Notes: generated from the sequence alone by a model not told the origin. Counted from the stretch's first letter, positions 35,779 through 49,139 are shown. The stretch: 64,000 bases of DNA from Mactra quadrangularis (GCA_025267735.1 CM046299.1:15832232-15896231), one strand, 5' to 3'. A program made the numbers and translations.

Positions 35779-35947
35779 TTGGACAGAATCTTTCTGTTTA
35801 TTAATTGAGAATATCTAACATGGAATGACAAATTGATTAAGTGATTTTATTGTAGATTTAGATAGAGTCAATGTCCAAATACTTAAAATAAAACAAACGA
35901 AGAATAATGTGTCTGTTTGTCATCGAGCACTTGGCCAAGTCAATGAT
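35779..35947 (+). repeat. Dispersed duplicated segment D4, copy 1
   Basis: About 169 nt resembles 44301-44470 in direct orientation. Shared landmarks are GGACAGAATC / TGACAGAATC, GTAGATTTAG, GTCAATG, ACAAACGA(A)GA(A)TAATGTGTCTG as split matches, and ATCG-GA near the end. The copies lie about 8.5 kb apart. Confidence 0.6.
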
Positions 35948-36351
35948 AATTTATAAGTTTCGTAAAACTCATTATATGGTCACAATATTTTCTAGTATCG
36001 CTATATGCAAAATCCTTTTATTTGATAGCATTATTGGCCAGATGAATATTGTGTCTCTAAAATGCTTAGACACGATTAAATTGATATCCATCTTAAGATT
36101 TTGTCTGTTGCGGTTGTGATTTAATACACCTGTATCTAAACACTATAACTTAACAGTTTTCGTATTACGTAGTGTTAACAATTATAAAACGCACAATTTG
36201 TAACTAAGTTACCTACATTTTAGAATCAGCCATATTGTACTGGTAACTTTTCATCGTATGGTCAGGACATGTAATATTTGAACTTAGCAATGGCGTCATC
36301 CATTGATTCACTCACTTATTTTTCTCGGAGCTTGTCATCAAATAACCAATA

Positions 36352-36589
36352 ACGGTCGTCTCAGGTGGTTATTTCCCGACATATCCATGAATAATTAGCA
36401 ATGTCTGTTATGATATATTTGTTTTTGATTTACAGAAATGTTCCTGTCTACGCTATCAGCGCGCCTGATTAAACATTTCCTTTGATACCAGTTTCCAAGA
36501 CATTATAGCCATAAATATACTGTATTTCTAATGTATTATACATATGTGCAATTTGGATTCAGTCTTTCTATTTGGCTATATATGTCATG
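36352..36589 (+). repeat. Dispersed duplicated segment D2, copy 2
   Basis: This is the counterpart of 27421-27658, about 8.9 kb downstream. Landmarks are given under copy 1. Confidence 0.7.
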
Positions 36590-39519
36590 GGTAATATATT
36601 TGCCTATTCCTTTCCTTTAGTACTTATGTAACATACTGAATATTAATACTGGGACGAAACATTTTGAGGTGTTTAGTGAACCAAGTAGCACCTGTATTAG
36701 CGTTAACTATTCAATGCTCGTTTATGTTTTGTTGAATTGAATTGAACGCTTCGTAGAACATTTTTTTACTGGATTGACAAAACTATTTGGAACATGATAT
36801 TTATGACAATAATGTCAATCACTACTCTCAAGTTTGCCTGTATTAATAATCTCTTTACCTTATGAAATCTTGTCTGGTACCGTAGCATATATTTGTCCAT
36901 GTTTAGTTTTAATATTATCATACTTTGTTCCTTATCAATGAAAACATGTCGGTTTTAATCACATATTTCGTTTATTACATTTGTAATTTAAATTCAAACA
37001 AAACTTTAACCGCAATTCAATTGCAGTTGGTGCAGATATTTCTATAGAATAAATACGACCTACATTTTTAAAATGAATGATCCCAAGCATTTTATTGCTA
37101 TTTTGAAATATCATACATGTTTGCTAAATATGTCATATTGTAACTAGACAGGTCTTTGACCTTTATTTACCAAAGCAAACAAATTGTTATGCCGCATAAT
37201 TAAATTGCTATGTATTCACTAACGCATTCAGAAGAATTCTTTGAGAAACAAACTGCACCCACAACTGAAGACTTGCTCTAAATTAATGTCTGATTGCTAC
37301 ACTTTCTATTTCAGGAAGATTCAGTTTATTTAACTGTCATTTGCCAATGGTTGTTGTATATGCTACGCTTATTTCCATAACAAATGCAAAGGGGTTTCTA
37401 TCTTGAATATACCAAAATAGTCTGATTTAAATGACATAAATCCTTTGAAATCTCAAACAAACGTTTTGGCTATTGCCAAAAAAAGTAAATGTTAAATCAG
37501 CATGCAAGTTCATTTCACAAAAGTACAAGCATACTATAAACAACAAATCCAATGTAGCTGGTAAGCGTTCTCCTACATATTTTGAGCAGATACGACAAAA
37601 GTTAATGCACTTTCTGTCATTACATATTGCTGTAAATGGTGAGGATCGAATCTAGTAATTTGTATCGTAGAAGTACATTTACAAATATCATGCATGTAAG
37701 CGTGATTGCATAATATTTTTTGTCCTGTAACTGGTTTCTAATGACAAATATACATAGTCTGAAATATGAACATTAATACTTACTCTCTATATATATATGC
37801 ATACGCTGCCACTGTTTTAGTCAACGTATATTTAAATGTATATTGCGTTTTATTTTATTCGATAAGATTTTATATTTGTTTCGATCACAAACAATGTCAG
37901 CAATTTGTCCTGTTTCATTTGTTTATCTTCACTCTAATTAAACCGTTTTACAATAAATTGTAATTTACACAATTGTATTACAGAATCAAATGTTTTCAAA
38001 GATATATCAATTTATATATTCAATTCAATCATTATAATTTTGATAAATTACAAATTCTATTGTGTGTCAATGTTTTAAAATGTTATTGAATCAAAACTTT
38101 GATTAGTTACAAATTCTATTGAGTGTTATATTAAAGTCAAGATGATTCGATAATAAAAATATCAAACCTACACACAATCCCCTTGCGCTTTCACATATCT
38201 GATGAAATTACTCAGAATGTTTTATCTCATACCTTCACACTTGAACAATTTTCAACAGTATTCAAACAAAATATATCGGAAACTTTTCCAGGTCAATTAA
38301 TGTATATAGTTATTATGATCAGCTGTAAGCTTGTGCGTTGGAGATAATTTGCCACCATATCCTAATATATTAGATTTTCTGCCAGTTTGGGCAGCGTTTC
38401 TTAGAATATTAAGTGCAAGTGCAGTAATGGTAAGGAAAGATATAATTTGTGATATAAAATACAATTTGTGAGACATTAAACAATGGAAATGATCTGTAGG
38501 AATATTTTTAATAATATGTCAATTACATACATGTAGATACGTCTCTACACCAATGCCAATATTAGATAAATGACTTTTTTTACACAATACGAAAATTACA
38601 CTCAATGTCGAAATAAAAACTTTCAAATCATAATTACTACAAGATATGTAAGCGTTTAATATAGATCTGTTGCCTACCACGAAACTAAACCATCACTATA
38701 TATGAAATCTAGTTTTTTCAATTTTGCCTGACATATGATAAACTTTACAAAAATGAAGTATCATAATACAACATAAAGCCTTTGTAGCTTTTATGGTGAA
38801 AGTTTAGACATAGAAGTCTAAGTAAACAAAATGCTTGCATTGTGATGTCATTATTTAGTATTCAAATTGTCGTTTATTTTATCTCCCTACTGCATTTAGA
38901 TATATAATTCCCGAGTTGTTGTCAAGCTCTGGTTCAGTCTGATATTGTCAATCAAGAATAACTTTATGGAAATCATAATCCAGTCTTGCGCATACAGCTA
39001 TACTGAACGCCTTGTACGACTTATATTTCACGACATCAGTTAGTTAATCAAATGAATAGGCTAAATGTCTTGAAATCAAATTAATTGGTGCTGCTATTTA
39101 GATCGACCCTTAGATAAGACATGCTCCCAGTGTTCCCATGCATTACATTTTTGACTGGAGAAACACAAGCTTTGTGGGAAGGACAATGAAGATTCTATCA
39201 GCACTGATTTAATCTATGTAACAATAAATTTATTAATATGAGAAAGTTTGTCGTTAAATTTCAAACACTTGTTAAAATATATATATTTGACAATTTGCAG
39301 ATTTTTTAAAGATAAAATGTAACTTGTAAGCGTGAAATATATTAAAAGATTTAAAACTTTTTTCGAAAGAAAACTATTGTCACAAAATACGGCAACAGTT
39401 TAGGATGCATCTTTCAAAAGCAATGATTTAACAATTCAAAAGATATTTAATTGCCTTAACATATGGGTCAGTAGATTTTTCAGTTTATTGGCCACTCAAA
39501 GGTATGCACCAGTGCGTGC
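36590..39519. other. AT-rich stretch without a recognisable gene
   Basis: No gene is supported. It holds D5 copy 2 (37341-37440, related to 7095-7190) and a 59-bp-spaced doublet of TTACAAATTCTATTG at about 38048 and 38107. Confidence 0.5.
37341..37440 (+). repeat. Dispersed duplicated segment D5, copy 2
   Basis: This is the partner of 7095-7190, some 30 kb away and in the same orientation. The strongest shared block is CTTATTTCCATAACAAA / CCTATTTCCATAACAAA. Confidence 0.5.
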
Positions 39520-39855
39520 TAGGATGGCAAATATGTTTTTTGTTTGTTTGTTGGTGTTAACGCTGTAGCAATACATTGAATAGGTCATATAACGGCGGTC
39601 AGTCAACCTACTCACTGTTCCTGTAAAGGCTAAATCTCTGGATTAACCAACTACTAAGCACATACTTTCGTAAGTGACTGACAACTGCCCTAAATAAACA
39701 AGAATCATTGGTAAAAGGGAGAATGGCCGTAAAAAAATTTCATGACCAAGCTCCACTAAAGTTTGCCCCGCCCGGGAATCGAACTCACGACCCCTCGATC
39801 AGTAGACTTGGATGCTACTAACTGAGCTTGCTGGGCGGCTTAGGATGGCAAATAT
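39520..39855 (-). mobile_element. SINE family A, full length with 15-bp target duplication
   Basis: The element (39535-39840) is flanked by perfect copies of TAGGATGGCAAATAT (39520-39534 and 39841-39855). On the minus strand, in order: a tRNA-like head with A box (CAAGCTCAGTTAGTAGCAT) and B box (GTTCGATTCCC); the body (GGAGCTTGGTCATGAAATTT, then TTTACGGCCATT); a middle with CACTTACGAAAGTATGTGC; the 3' domain (GTTGACTGACCGCCGTTATA, TGACCTATTCAATG); and the CAACAAACAAACAAA tail. It is the reference copy of family A in this window. The flanking duplication is the hallmark of LINE-machinery-mediated insertion. The head is closest to tRNA-Lys, but its anticodon arm is too altered to confirm. Confidence 0.96.
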
Positions 39856-40477
39856 AATGAAGCAATAAATAAACTGTACCTATTTGTACAATAGTTTGAA
39901 GCTATAAGACATAAGCTGTATAACTCATACGATGTGCCAATTGTGGTGTTTCTTATATTTGTAGTTATGGTCACACATACTGAAGTAACGAACGTCGAAT
40001 GTCTAACGTATCCTCTTGTTAACATGGTGAAATATCTGCCTCTACGTCGTTTGTTTATTATATATCTCCAAAGACGAATGCCATCAATAATTTAATATAA
40101 GCACAAATGATTGTCCAAGACAACTCTAATTATGTTGACTTCGTATATTACATTCATTGCCCTACATTTGATCAACAAGGTCGGAAATGTTGTATGGTTA
40201 GTTATTAATTACAATGAGACATTGCGATCTGTAGGAAATATTTATAATTTGTCGTCTCGAGTAAATGATTTTGCCAATCCTAGCATGAATAAACTATTTT
40301 TGCGTAATCTTGAAATGAGGCTCACGCGAAACCCTTTCGGATTGTCGTGCTGTAAATCTTTAGCTACACTGAATTCATTTATACTTACAAATATATAAGC
40401 ATGCATAAATAATTTATGTAAATAGTTTATGCCAAGAAATTCGTAAGCTGGTCTCAGTTTCAAAAGTCAGGCCTTTG
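39856..40477. other. AT-rich spacer with chance open frames
   Basis: Overlapping frames of 95 codons (plus, 40111-40398) and 73 codons (minus, 40242-40463) cover this area. Neither has a recognisable motif. They oppose each other over the same bases, and the composition is close to background. I do not call either a gene. Confidence 0.5.
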
Positions 40478-40545
40478 TTCAGTTTGTTTGTTGGTTTTAG
40501 TTTAACGGCACACCAATTAATAATGGTCATTTTGTGGATAATAAT
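40478..40545 (-). mobile_element. SINE 3' tail remnant
   Basis: The sequence TTTGTTTGTTGGTTTTAGTT, then TAACGGCACACCAATTAATA and ATGGTCATTTTGTGG, reads on the minus strand as ATGACC ... GTGCCGTTAAACTA plus a CCAACAAACAAAC tail. This is the 3' end shared by the SINEs of this window. Nothing upstream of the 3' domain can be recognised. Confidence 0.6.
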
Positions 40546-43500
40546 ATACAAGTAAACTTTTTATTTTAACGATTGTTTAAAATATCAAACTTCAATCTAC
40601 ATTTTATAAAATTACGTCAAAATGTTCGTTTTTGGTATCGTCTCAATGTCTTTGTCGATTCGGTTGAATACGTACACATTGTACTGTGTTTATGTACTCT
40701 TGAACTTGACGACTTTGTAATAAATATTGGTTTTCTTTGGATTAAACCATTTATTTTTTGCCACATTTTTTCATATCTGATCTTAAAAGCTCATATCTAA
40801 CCATGGTATCTCTATTGCTGGCAAAGATTGACTGGCAACATGATTTTAAGATTCCATTTAATAGTAGGTTCAGTTGTTATTCACTGGTTCAAACATATAA
40901 TATGATAGAGCATAATGGTGCAAAATGTATGCCTTCTCTGTCTGAATATCATGACGAATCCATTTTTTTCTATATACATGTATACTATAAATATGTTTAT
41001 AAGTCTATTTCGTGCTTTTATCAATTAGCTGGTCACGTAATAATAATTCGTTATTATACAATTTCGTGACTATATAGAATGTTGGCCTGTTTTCATATCT
41101 AAGTCTGAATATTGTTTAACACAAGACTAGGTTTCAATACTGAGACGTCTTTGTAGTCCTTATCAAGTTAATCAAGCACACCAACTTAACGTTATCACGA
41201 GCAATAGAGATTAGTTGTATATAATTTAACATGTCAATAGTTTGTTGTATCTCTGCTCTGGAGAAAAATAAAATCATAGTATGCACATATATTTGTCATT
41301 CATTAAATCGCCTAGTAAGCCATTCATTGTATCATTATTGGCATTTAAAAACAAAAAAAATTGAGAAGTAACATTTTATTGAATACTGTAACGTACTCGT
41401 AAGTCAATTGAAAATAAAATACCAATGTAGATGAACGAATGGCTATTAGATATGGAACACTATAGTGTATGTATTCATTGGATAAAATAGTTTCATTGAT
41501 TCAATTTGATTAATAGAGAACAATGGCCATAAAATACACACAAGTTTCCTATTGATCATCTTGTGATCTTTTATATGACTTGCATTCTGTTTATGACACC
41601 GTATTGGACATGTTTAACTTTTTGCTTGTTATTCTCACAGCTTATGAACAGGGGTTATTTCCTAATTTGATTGCCACGTGAACTCAATAAGTATTCCATA
41701 AACTTTATCGTTGAATATAATAATGAGAAATGTTTTCTAATGTTGTAAATACTTTATTGCTATATAACAAAGTAGTTAATAAACAATGATGTTTTGAATA
41801 CGAAATTTGCAACTAATACGCCAAAAATGCATGACATAAATTACCTCGTTATTTTAAGTCAATAAATGCAAATAGCACAAAACTCTTTTATTCATGTTTC
41901 AAATGAAGACAAATTGCTATGATTAACGTTGACATGTGCATTTAAATAACGAAGGCAGTAAACCGAATTAAAGCATATAACACGCATAATCTCTAACGTT
42001 TATAAGATTCTCTTATACTTATAACATATGGTAAATAATCGACAATCATTATTTAAACTAAAAAAGGTATGTCTTTATCCAGCTCGAGCCTATCACAATA
42101 TAGCACTTTTATCACCATCAACAAAGTCTAGTTATGCCTACCAGTTAAGTGTCAAAAATTATTTTGACTCCAACTTGTCCCCTTTTATATTGGATGATGT
42201 ATATCAGTAATTCATAACAACATAATTTGTACACTTTGACCACCTCCCTTTTCTAAGTACATATATATTTGATGAATCTAGTAAGTTTGAAATTGTCTTA
42301 AATGCCTTAGCACTTCATCCAGTAGGTTTTGTTGACACTAATGAGATCAGACACTGATGTATCATCGCTCGACATACGTTCAATTATGTCACTAGGGTAG
42401 ATTCTAAGTCTTTAACACCTTGTCAGATTGGTCAATGGCAAACAAATGTCAAAAGTACTCATATATATATGTTGAATATTAAATATATGTATAGCAGTTT
42501 CGTGATCATTTCAAGAATCAAACTTTTGATTTCAAACACGTGTGTGTTACGTGCTTGAATTGTTTTGTGTAAAATGTGACCACGGTTAATCATAAAAATA
42601 ATTGTTTTTATACATTCTATGATTTGAACGAATACGTTGAGCATAGTCATATGTCTTTGTATTCTTTTAAATTTCATTTCGTTGCTGCAATTGTGACAAA
42701 TTATCTGCCGGTAGGAGGCATCGTTGCGATAATTAAGTTTACATCCCTGTGCTTGATCTTTGTAACAGTATAAGCAAGTCCCTCTAGACATTTAATGTAT
42801 AATCGTTTAAAGCTGACGATCTCATGAAAATTTGATTTGTTCAGCTTTGACTTCAATAACTCGCATAAAATTTAAATTTTATGAGAATGGTATCTGCTGC
42901 ATATTATACTTTCTTTCATCAGGGTTTTTCGTTTCTTTTGTAACTTGATAACATCTTAATAAGACTATGACGATGTTTTTAAGATTTTTGTTTATGTTCC
43001 AGACATTGAAAACACGATAAAAGCTAGTTTATCAACACTTATTGTCTACATCACAAAGAAACCACAGAAATATTCGCAGTAGTCTCTACAACTGCAAAAT
43101 CAAAACCGCATTAGAGGTAAGTGCATTTTAAAAATATTCTGGTAAAACCAATAGCTCTGAAAAGCATAAATATAGCTATCAGATACCTGTTGAACGTTGA
43201 CATTTGTCATAATTTAAGCATGAGAATAAATATCAAATGTATTCTACTTTGAATTTCAAATGTCTGTGTACATAGTGACAGTTGTTAACACGTTAGGATG
43301 GTGGTTTAACTACCGGTTAAAAAGTTTTATTTATAAGCAAAGATAGTAAAAACACTCTATTTGCTCAGTACGGTTGAATTGGGAAATTATTAGAATGTAA
43401 TCATTGCCACGTGTTTTCATGTAAACAAACATTTTTACCCATGATACTGAGCGTCTCCGTACAAAGGTCAGTTAGACCGTTTGGGTACAAAACGCTATAT

Positions 43501-44300
43501 GCAATGGTTTTGATTTTTAATCAACAAGAAAATTTTGCTGTATCAATAGATCTGACAGGATCATGCCTACGTATTATTATTAATAAAAATTGCCAATTCT
43601 CCAAATGTTTGCTTACGAATTCATTGTCTTGAGCTTTTTCTCCAGGAGTTTTTTACTTAATGTCTAGTGCTGTGCCAGTGTATCTGTTTGTGCATAATAT
43701 AAAAAACAGGACTGTTGGTTGGATTTGAATACGGTACGACTAAAACTTCTGAAATGTCAAGTAAAGGTATACAACCTCTTGAATAATTTAGGATGCATCG
43801 TAAACATAAAGTAAACGTATACTCGTAAAAGTAAGTTCTGCTTAAACAACACCACACGTAAAAATCCTGTTAAGATTTAAACAAACTCTCGTGTTTTCAT
43901 CTCCAGAACAAACTTGCAAAGTTAAATTAGCTGTAAAACACGTTTGTGTTAAAAATGTATTACGTAGTTGTTCCAGTATTTACTAGGATTAATAAATCTT
44001 GCATCGTGTTAAAGCATATATAAGACCAATTTAATTTCGTTTACTACATTAGTTTTTGCGTCCAGTTACAATAAGGTAGAAGTTATATATCCTTGTACAT
44101 ACAGAGCATTGCTGGTCTAAGACAACCAACATGAAAAGGCTCAGTCTCTTCAGATCTATATCAACAATTGTCACAACATACGTCTAAGATAAGCAGCGAG
44201 GTTTATAAGTTAGCACTTTGATTGTGCTTTAAGGCAAAATATGTTTTTCATGAGCACTTTCATTAAAAAGTTCCGCTCTATGTTCGATGTGAAATTAATG
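40546..44300. other. AT-rich stretch without a supported gene
   Basis: Plus-strand frames of 75 and 103 codons (40573-40800, 40758-41069) and a minus-strand 110-codon frame with two CxxC pairs (42459-42791) were examined and not accepted as genes. One interval with good splice-site context (43003-43116) is discussed under findings. No RNA gene or transposon is recognised. Confidence 0.5.
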
Positions 44301-44470
44301 ATTGACAGAATCCTCGTCTTAATTAAGTGTTAGCTGCTAAATTTGAATGTAATAGAGAATAATTAGTTTCAATGTAGATTTAGGTTAGGTCAATGCCGAA
44401 AGGTTTAGTTTGATACAAACGAGTAGTAATGTGTCTGCATGTTATCGTGAAAGATGAGCGAAGTAAGATC
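44301..44470 (+). repeat. Dispersed duplicated segment D4, copy 2
   Basis: This is the partner of 35779-35947 in the same orientation, with scattered indels. See copy 1 for landmarks. Confidence 0.6.
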
Positions 44471-44638
44471 TATCAAACTGACAACATAGATTACTGTTGT
44501 CAGTTTATCAGTGCTAGTTTGATGTAGACATGAATATTATGATTGACGTATTCCGTTTAGGGTATTTTTAAGGTGTGAATATTTATCAATTAAATGTGCA
44601 GCTTTTTTGAATGCTCGTGTTATGTGTTATGATATGTT

Positions 44639-44883
44639 ATTAAATAAGTGATTAGATATAGGTTCTATAATTTTCCAAGGGCAGTTGTATTGGCCCCATG
44701 CCAAAGGCCAAGGGCCAATATGACTGTCCCGAGGAAGAAAAACGGGGCCTATATCGAATCACTTATTTAATGACTATTTTATAGAATAAGTACTTACAGA
44801 CCAGTTTTTGATATTGGCCCTGTTTTATCAACCAATCAGAGCACAGAGCGCACAAATTCTTTATTGGATAATGGGCCTTTAAC
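44639..44883. mobile_element. Foldback (hairpin) element, two adjacent stems
   Basis: The first stem is 44639-44771: ATTAAATAAGTGATT pairs with AATCACTTATTTAAT, GATATAGG with CCTATATC, and the tip is TTGGCCCC / GGGCCAA. The second is 44811-44883: ATTGGCCC / GGGCC outside and ACCAAT / ATTGG inside. Neither has an open frame. The G+C-rich tips stand out from the AT-rich flanks. By shape it is a non-autonomous foldback or MITE-like repeat. TTATTAAATAA and CCTATAT also occur in the element at 59.7 kb, suggesting one family. No target duplication was identified. Confidence 0.7.
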
Positions 44884-47800
44884 GGATTTCGGTCCTATTT
44901 TCAGATTTACTAAACATGTTGTGCAGCATTGTGCATTGAATATGGCACTTAATTAAGCAAATAACTCATAGTTATTTATTAATTGTTGTTGTAGTATTCC
45001 TTAGTAAATCAGGATGTGTTTAACTTATCTAACAAATTGATTAAGTGGTTTAAGATAGTTTTTTCTGAACATCGTTGCATCTTTTATCGACAATTACATT
45101 GACACATAATGTGATATAGTTGTAGGATTGATCATCGTATAGATACAAAATGGCTTTTACTTAATTAAATTATCAGACTCTAGAGTTGACTTGACCAACA
45201 AATAATTACTTGGTATGGACAAATTTTTTTATGCAGTGAATAAACTGACACACCTAAAAGTTGCATATATTTGTATTAAATATGCGATTTCTTATAGTAA
45301 CATTATATGATATAAGCATTGAAATCAATAATGTTATATTCCAATTAAATAGAAATGAATCAACGAATGAAGAAATTTGTGTCAGTTCATCTATTTCAAT
45401 GTATTTTGCATATTTTTTAGAATTTTCTCATCAAAAATTGAACAATTGTTCATAATACAAAATGTTGTTATCATGATAAGACTGAGTTTGTAGAACAGTA
45501 ATATTCAAATGTAAAATTCAATATTTTCTTTCAAAATCTTTAAATAAATTTGTAGCGAATGATTTAAAATGTCTGCTTTATGTCAATAACGATCAGAATA
45601 AATTCAACTGTGATAAGTATGTTTGCGTGAAGGTTTGCCAAAACGGAAACTCGTTAGAACTTGTATGTAAATATTCTGAGCATTTATTTTAAAAGTATCT
45701 CGTGCGCGACAGATGTAAAATAAAATGACTGCTGAATCACGAATTCAGGAAATCAGTGAATATACTTTGTAACGAGGTATATTGACATCTTTACGAATTT
45801 AAACTTAGATATAATGCGGCAATTCATGTGCACAATCTCTGAAATTAGAAAATTTATTCTCAATTTGCGTCACAGTAATATCATTTATTTGATGTATTTT
45901 GATGTAACATAGCATAACTTATTTATAGAACTAAATGTATTGAAACATTGCTGTTTGAGATGTTTAGAGTTAAAACATGTAAAGGAAATGTCCGCATGAT
46001 GTTCAAGGAATAGCGTTTATCTAATTGTAGCGTTGCTGTTCATTTTATATTTAGTTTTACTTTATCTTGGCGAAACGTTCTATAAACGCACCGAGTTCTT
46101 GGTATTCTTAAAACTGATATTTACTTCACACAACAAATGTCTAAATATTTTTATTTGGCATCGATCTAGACGATACATATTCTACGTATGTGTTCAAGAC
46201 GCCTTTACCGAGGATAGTCAAAGTCTCGTATTCTGGAAAGATATACTATTGAAGTAATGTTAATTCAAAACACCACAAAACATATCATAAATTCAATATA
46301 CATGTATATATATATATATTGGTTGTAAAAATACTCTTTTTAATTTGATTGATTAGTTGTAAGCATAACAACCATTGTCCTGCTCCCTGAACTTTTACAA
46401 ACTGTATAAACTTACGTTAATATCCGAAATCTAAACATCTAGAAAATAATGTTCATAATTTAGATTTCAAAGCTAAGTATACTTTACTTTGCTGTAACGA
46501 ATGTATGCATGTATGTTTTTTGTTGAATACCAATCGCTATCTAAATGATCGTGATGTTATCACTTAAATGGAGGAGTGGTAAAACGTCGGTACAACAGTA
46601 TAAATTCTGTCATTTCGACTGTCTGCTTCACACAACCTCGTTTAATTTAAATCATCACAAGCGTTGTCTATTATTGGAATTACTGTCAGTCGAGTCTTAC
46701 ATTAAATTGAAATATATCGCTTTAAATTGTTCCCATGAGCTCGATCATCTACCTCATGATACACATATATATCTCGTTACTTACATTATGACACTATTGA
46801 AGCACCATTGACGTTATACAAATGGAACATAAACCGATAGCGAATATGTCCTTGTAAAATTTCTAGAAAGGAATAGAAAGATCATGCACAACAAATATAT
46901 AATATAGGATAAAGCTTTTTATTATACTATACAGAAACCGATATATTTCAAGGTCAAAAGTATATTCAATTGTCATTGGCATAACATCAAACAGAGTCGA
47001 GGAATGATAAAACAATATATGTATTATAACTTACAAATATATACGTATTATACTGTTTAGTATTGATTTATAGTTTAGTGGTCTTGGGGCAAATAATTGT
47101 AACACAACATCCTTTATAATGTGATTGAATGGTTTATTTTTGTTGTTTAAATTGTCAAGTCGGCATATCGCTTTTATTGTTTCTCTTTTTCTAGTGTAAT
47201 TGAATGTTGTCTATCACGACAGTCTATGCATTTAGCTTTTAATAGTACGTTCAAGGTAAGAAAAACATCCTTTATAAGATTTAACAATGACAAAAAACAA
47301 TGAGCTCTTTTTTCAGTTTTGACACCCTATGCTGTTTTTGTCATACAGTCATATAAAATTATAAATTGTTATCGGCGTCACCTTAACGTTTTAATATTCT
47401 TGAAATGCAATTGTCGCGCGCATATTTCATAATGAGGAGACACTCTACTGATTTTATATGCAGTCGTTCCTTGCATTGTTAGCATTGTTATCCAAAGGGA
47501 GCCATACCATTCAAAACACGACTTTATGTAAATATTTCTCTAAAGTGATCAACATTTGGGCGCAATGACTCCCCCAAAATAGGATATGCCCTTTGGTTTG
47601 TCTAGTATTTGAACTATTCATGCTTTGTGTTTGTATACAAAATGTATTGAATCTGCGGAAAATCGTCTAGTGTTTTGTCATTTCGTACAATAAATATGTA
47701 TTGTTGACTCGATGTTTCTGATCGGATTATACAGTCATATGAATGACTATCATTGTATAAAAAGGTAAAAGAATTTCAATTTTGCTTTGTCGGTGATATA

Positions 47801-49139
47801 TTCTACATTCGTCAGGGAGTTTTTAGCTCCTTTACCTTTTCATACCAAATAGACGAAAATTGCACTCATCACTTTACATTTATATACAAAATGCATGCCT
47901 AAAGTCCTAAAAGTCTTGCATATTCAGTTTATTTCATTAAATACACTTTCATGATAAACTTTGTTTCCTACATAATTGATAAAGTTATCGTCTATGATCT
48001 CCTATATCCCTACATTGTTAATTATATATAGATATATTGTCAGAAAGATGTATATACTTTGCATTAATCATTTTTATCTGTACATAGAAATATATTTGAT
48101 GCGGCTATCACGGATTTTAAAGTTGTCACTTTGATTTATATGTCTATATAAAATGTCAAGATACAAACAAAACATGCATTCAGTAAAAAATAAAGAGACT
48201 TTAAAATTATAGATTTGAATATTCTTACAACCTTGAGACTTATAACCGTTTTGCACTAGTTTGAAACATATTTGATTTGAGATTTAACCTCTACTCATAT
48301 CATGCATTACAAGTGGCATTTTTTCTGTGTCCTTGTTACTATTTTTATTTAACATAACCCTTATATGGTTTCCTTATATCTAACTTACGTCAATAATGCC
48401 TTCATTTAGCTGTATCATGGATATAACATTTATTATATCTAATGAGGTATTTTTGTACTTTCTTACAATCTGTAAGCACTAAGCTATCTTATCGACTTTG
48501 AAACCTACAATTTTTTAACATTTAAGCGCTGCCATTGTATCCGTACCATTTATGTATATTCCTTATTAATTTAACATTTTACATTGGCTTCCAACTAGAC
48601 TATATTTCGAATCTAGTTTCCGGAATAGGGAATGGTTTGGAATCATATTTAGGGCAGGTATACTCTTCCATGAAAACAATGAGAATAATGTCATTTTACT
48701 TCTCTTAAGTAAATAGAGAAGTTAGCGGTCATGTTGAAGATTTGGTCAGTACTATTTATAATCTAGAGTTCATGACAGCTAATTGAAGTGCGATGACCAC
48801 CGTTAAATAACCTTCATTAGTTTTGTCATAGTGTTAAACCCCAGTGAACAATGTGGACACTAATTTGTTTTTGTTATCAATTAGGTCTGGTCTACTTCTC
48901 TTGCAATTACTGCATAAGGAATGAGCTATATTATTACTTTGTTGTTTTCAATAACAATGGTCAGTTTTATCATATTGCCCTGTCTGCTCTCATTGTCATA
49001 TGATACTTTTACTTCAAATGCCTCGTTTTTTTCTCAGTTTCATTTACTTTTCTCAAATATCTTTTGCAATGAACTTGTTTTCTGCCATTTGGTCATGATT
49101 CCACTACAATATACGTCAGTGAACTCTCCTTGTTCGTGA
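44884..49139. other. AT-rich stretch without a recognisable gene
   Basis: No gene or element is supported over about 4 kb. A (TA)n microsatellite lies at about 46306-46319. Open frames (64-88 codons) have no motif. Confidence 0.5.

Noticed and set aside
40573..41069. Two overlapping plus-strand frames (75 and 103 codons) suggesting a frameshifted gene
   Set aside because: Neither translation contains a recognisable motif, they are in different frames and both are rich in F, I, Y and L as random AT-rich frames are.
42459..42791. 110-codon minus-strand frame with CLYC and CHNC pairs, like a zinc finger
   Set aside because: Spacing does not fit a known zinc-binding domain, the rest is compositionally biased (I, M, Y, K rich), and an opposing frame covers the same bases. 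Chance is the simpler explanation.
46302..46320. TATATATA tract as a core promoter
   Set aside because: It is a (TA)n microsatellite with no transcript or initiator evidence; such tracts are frequent in this DNA.
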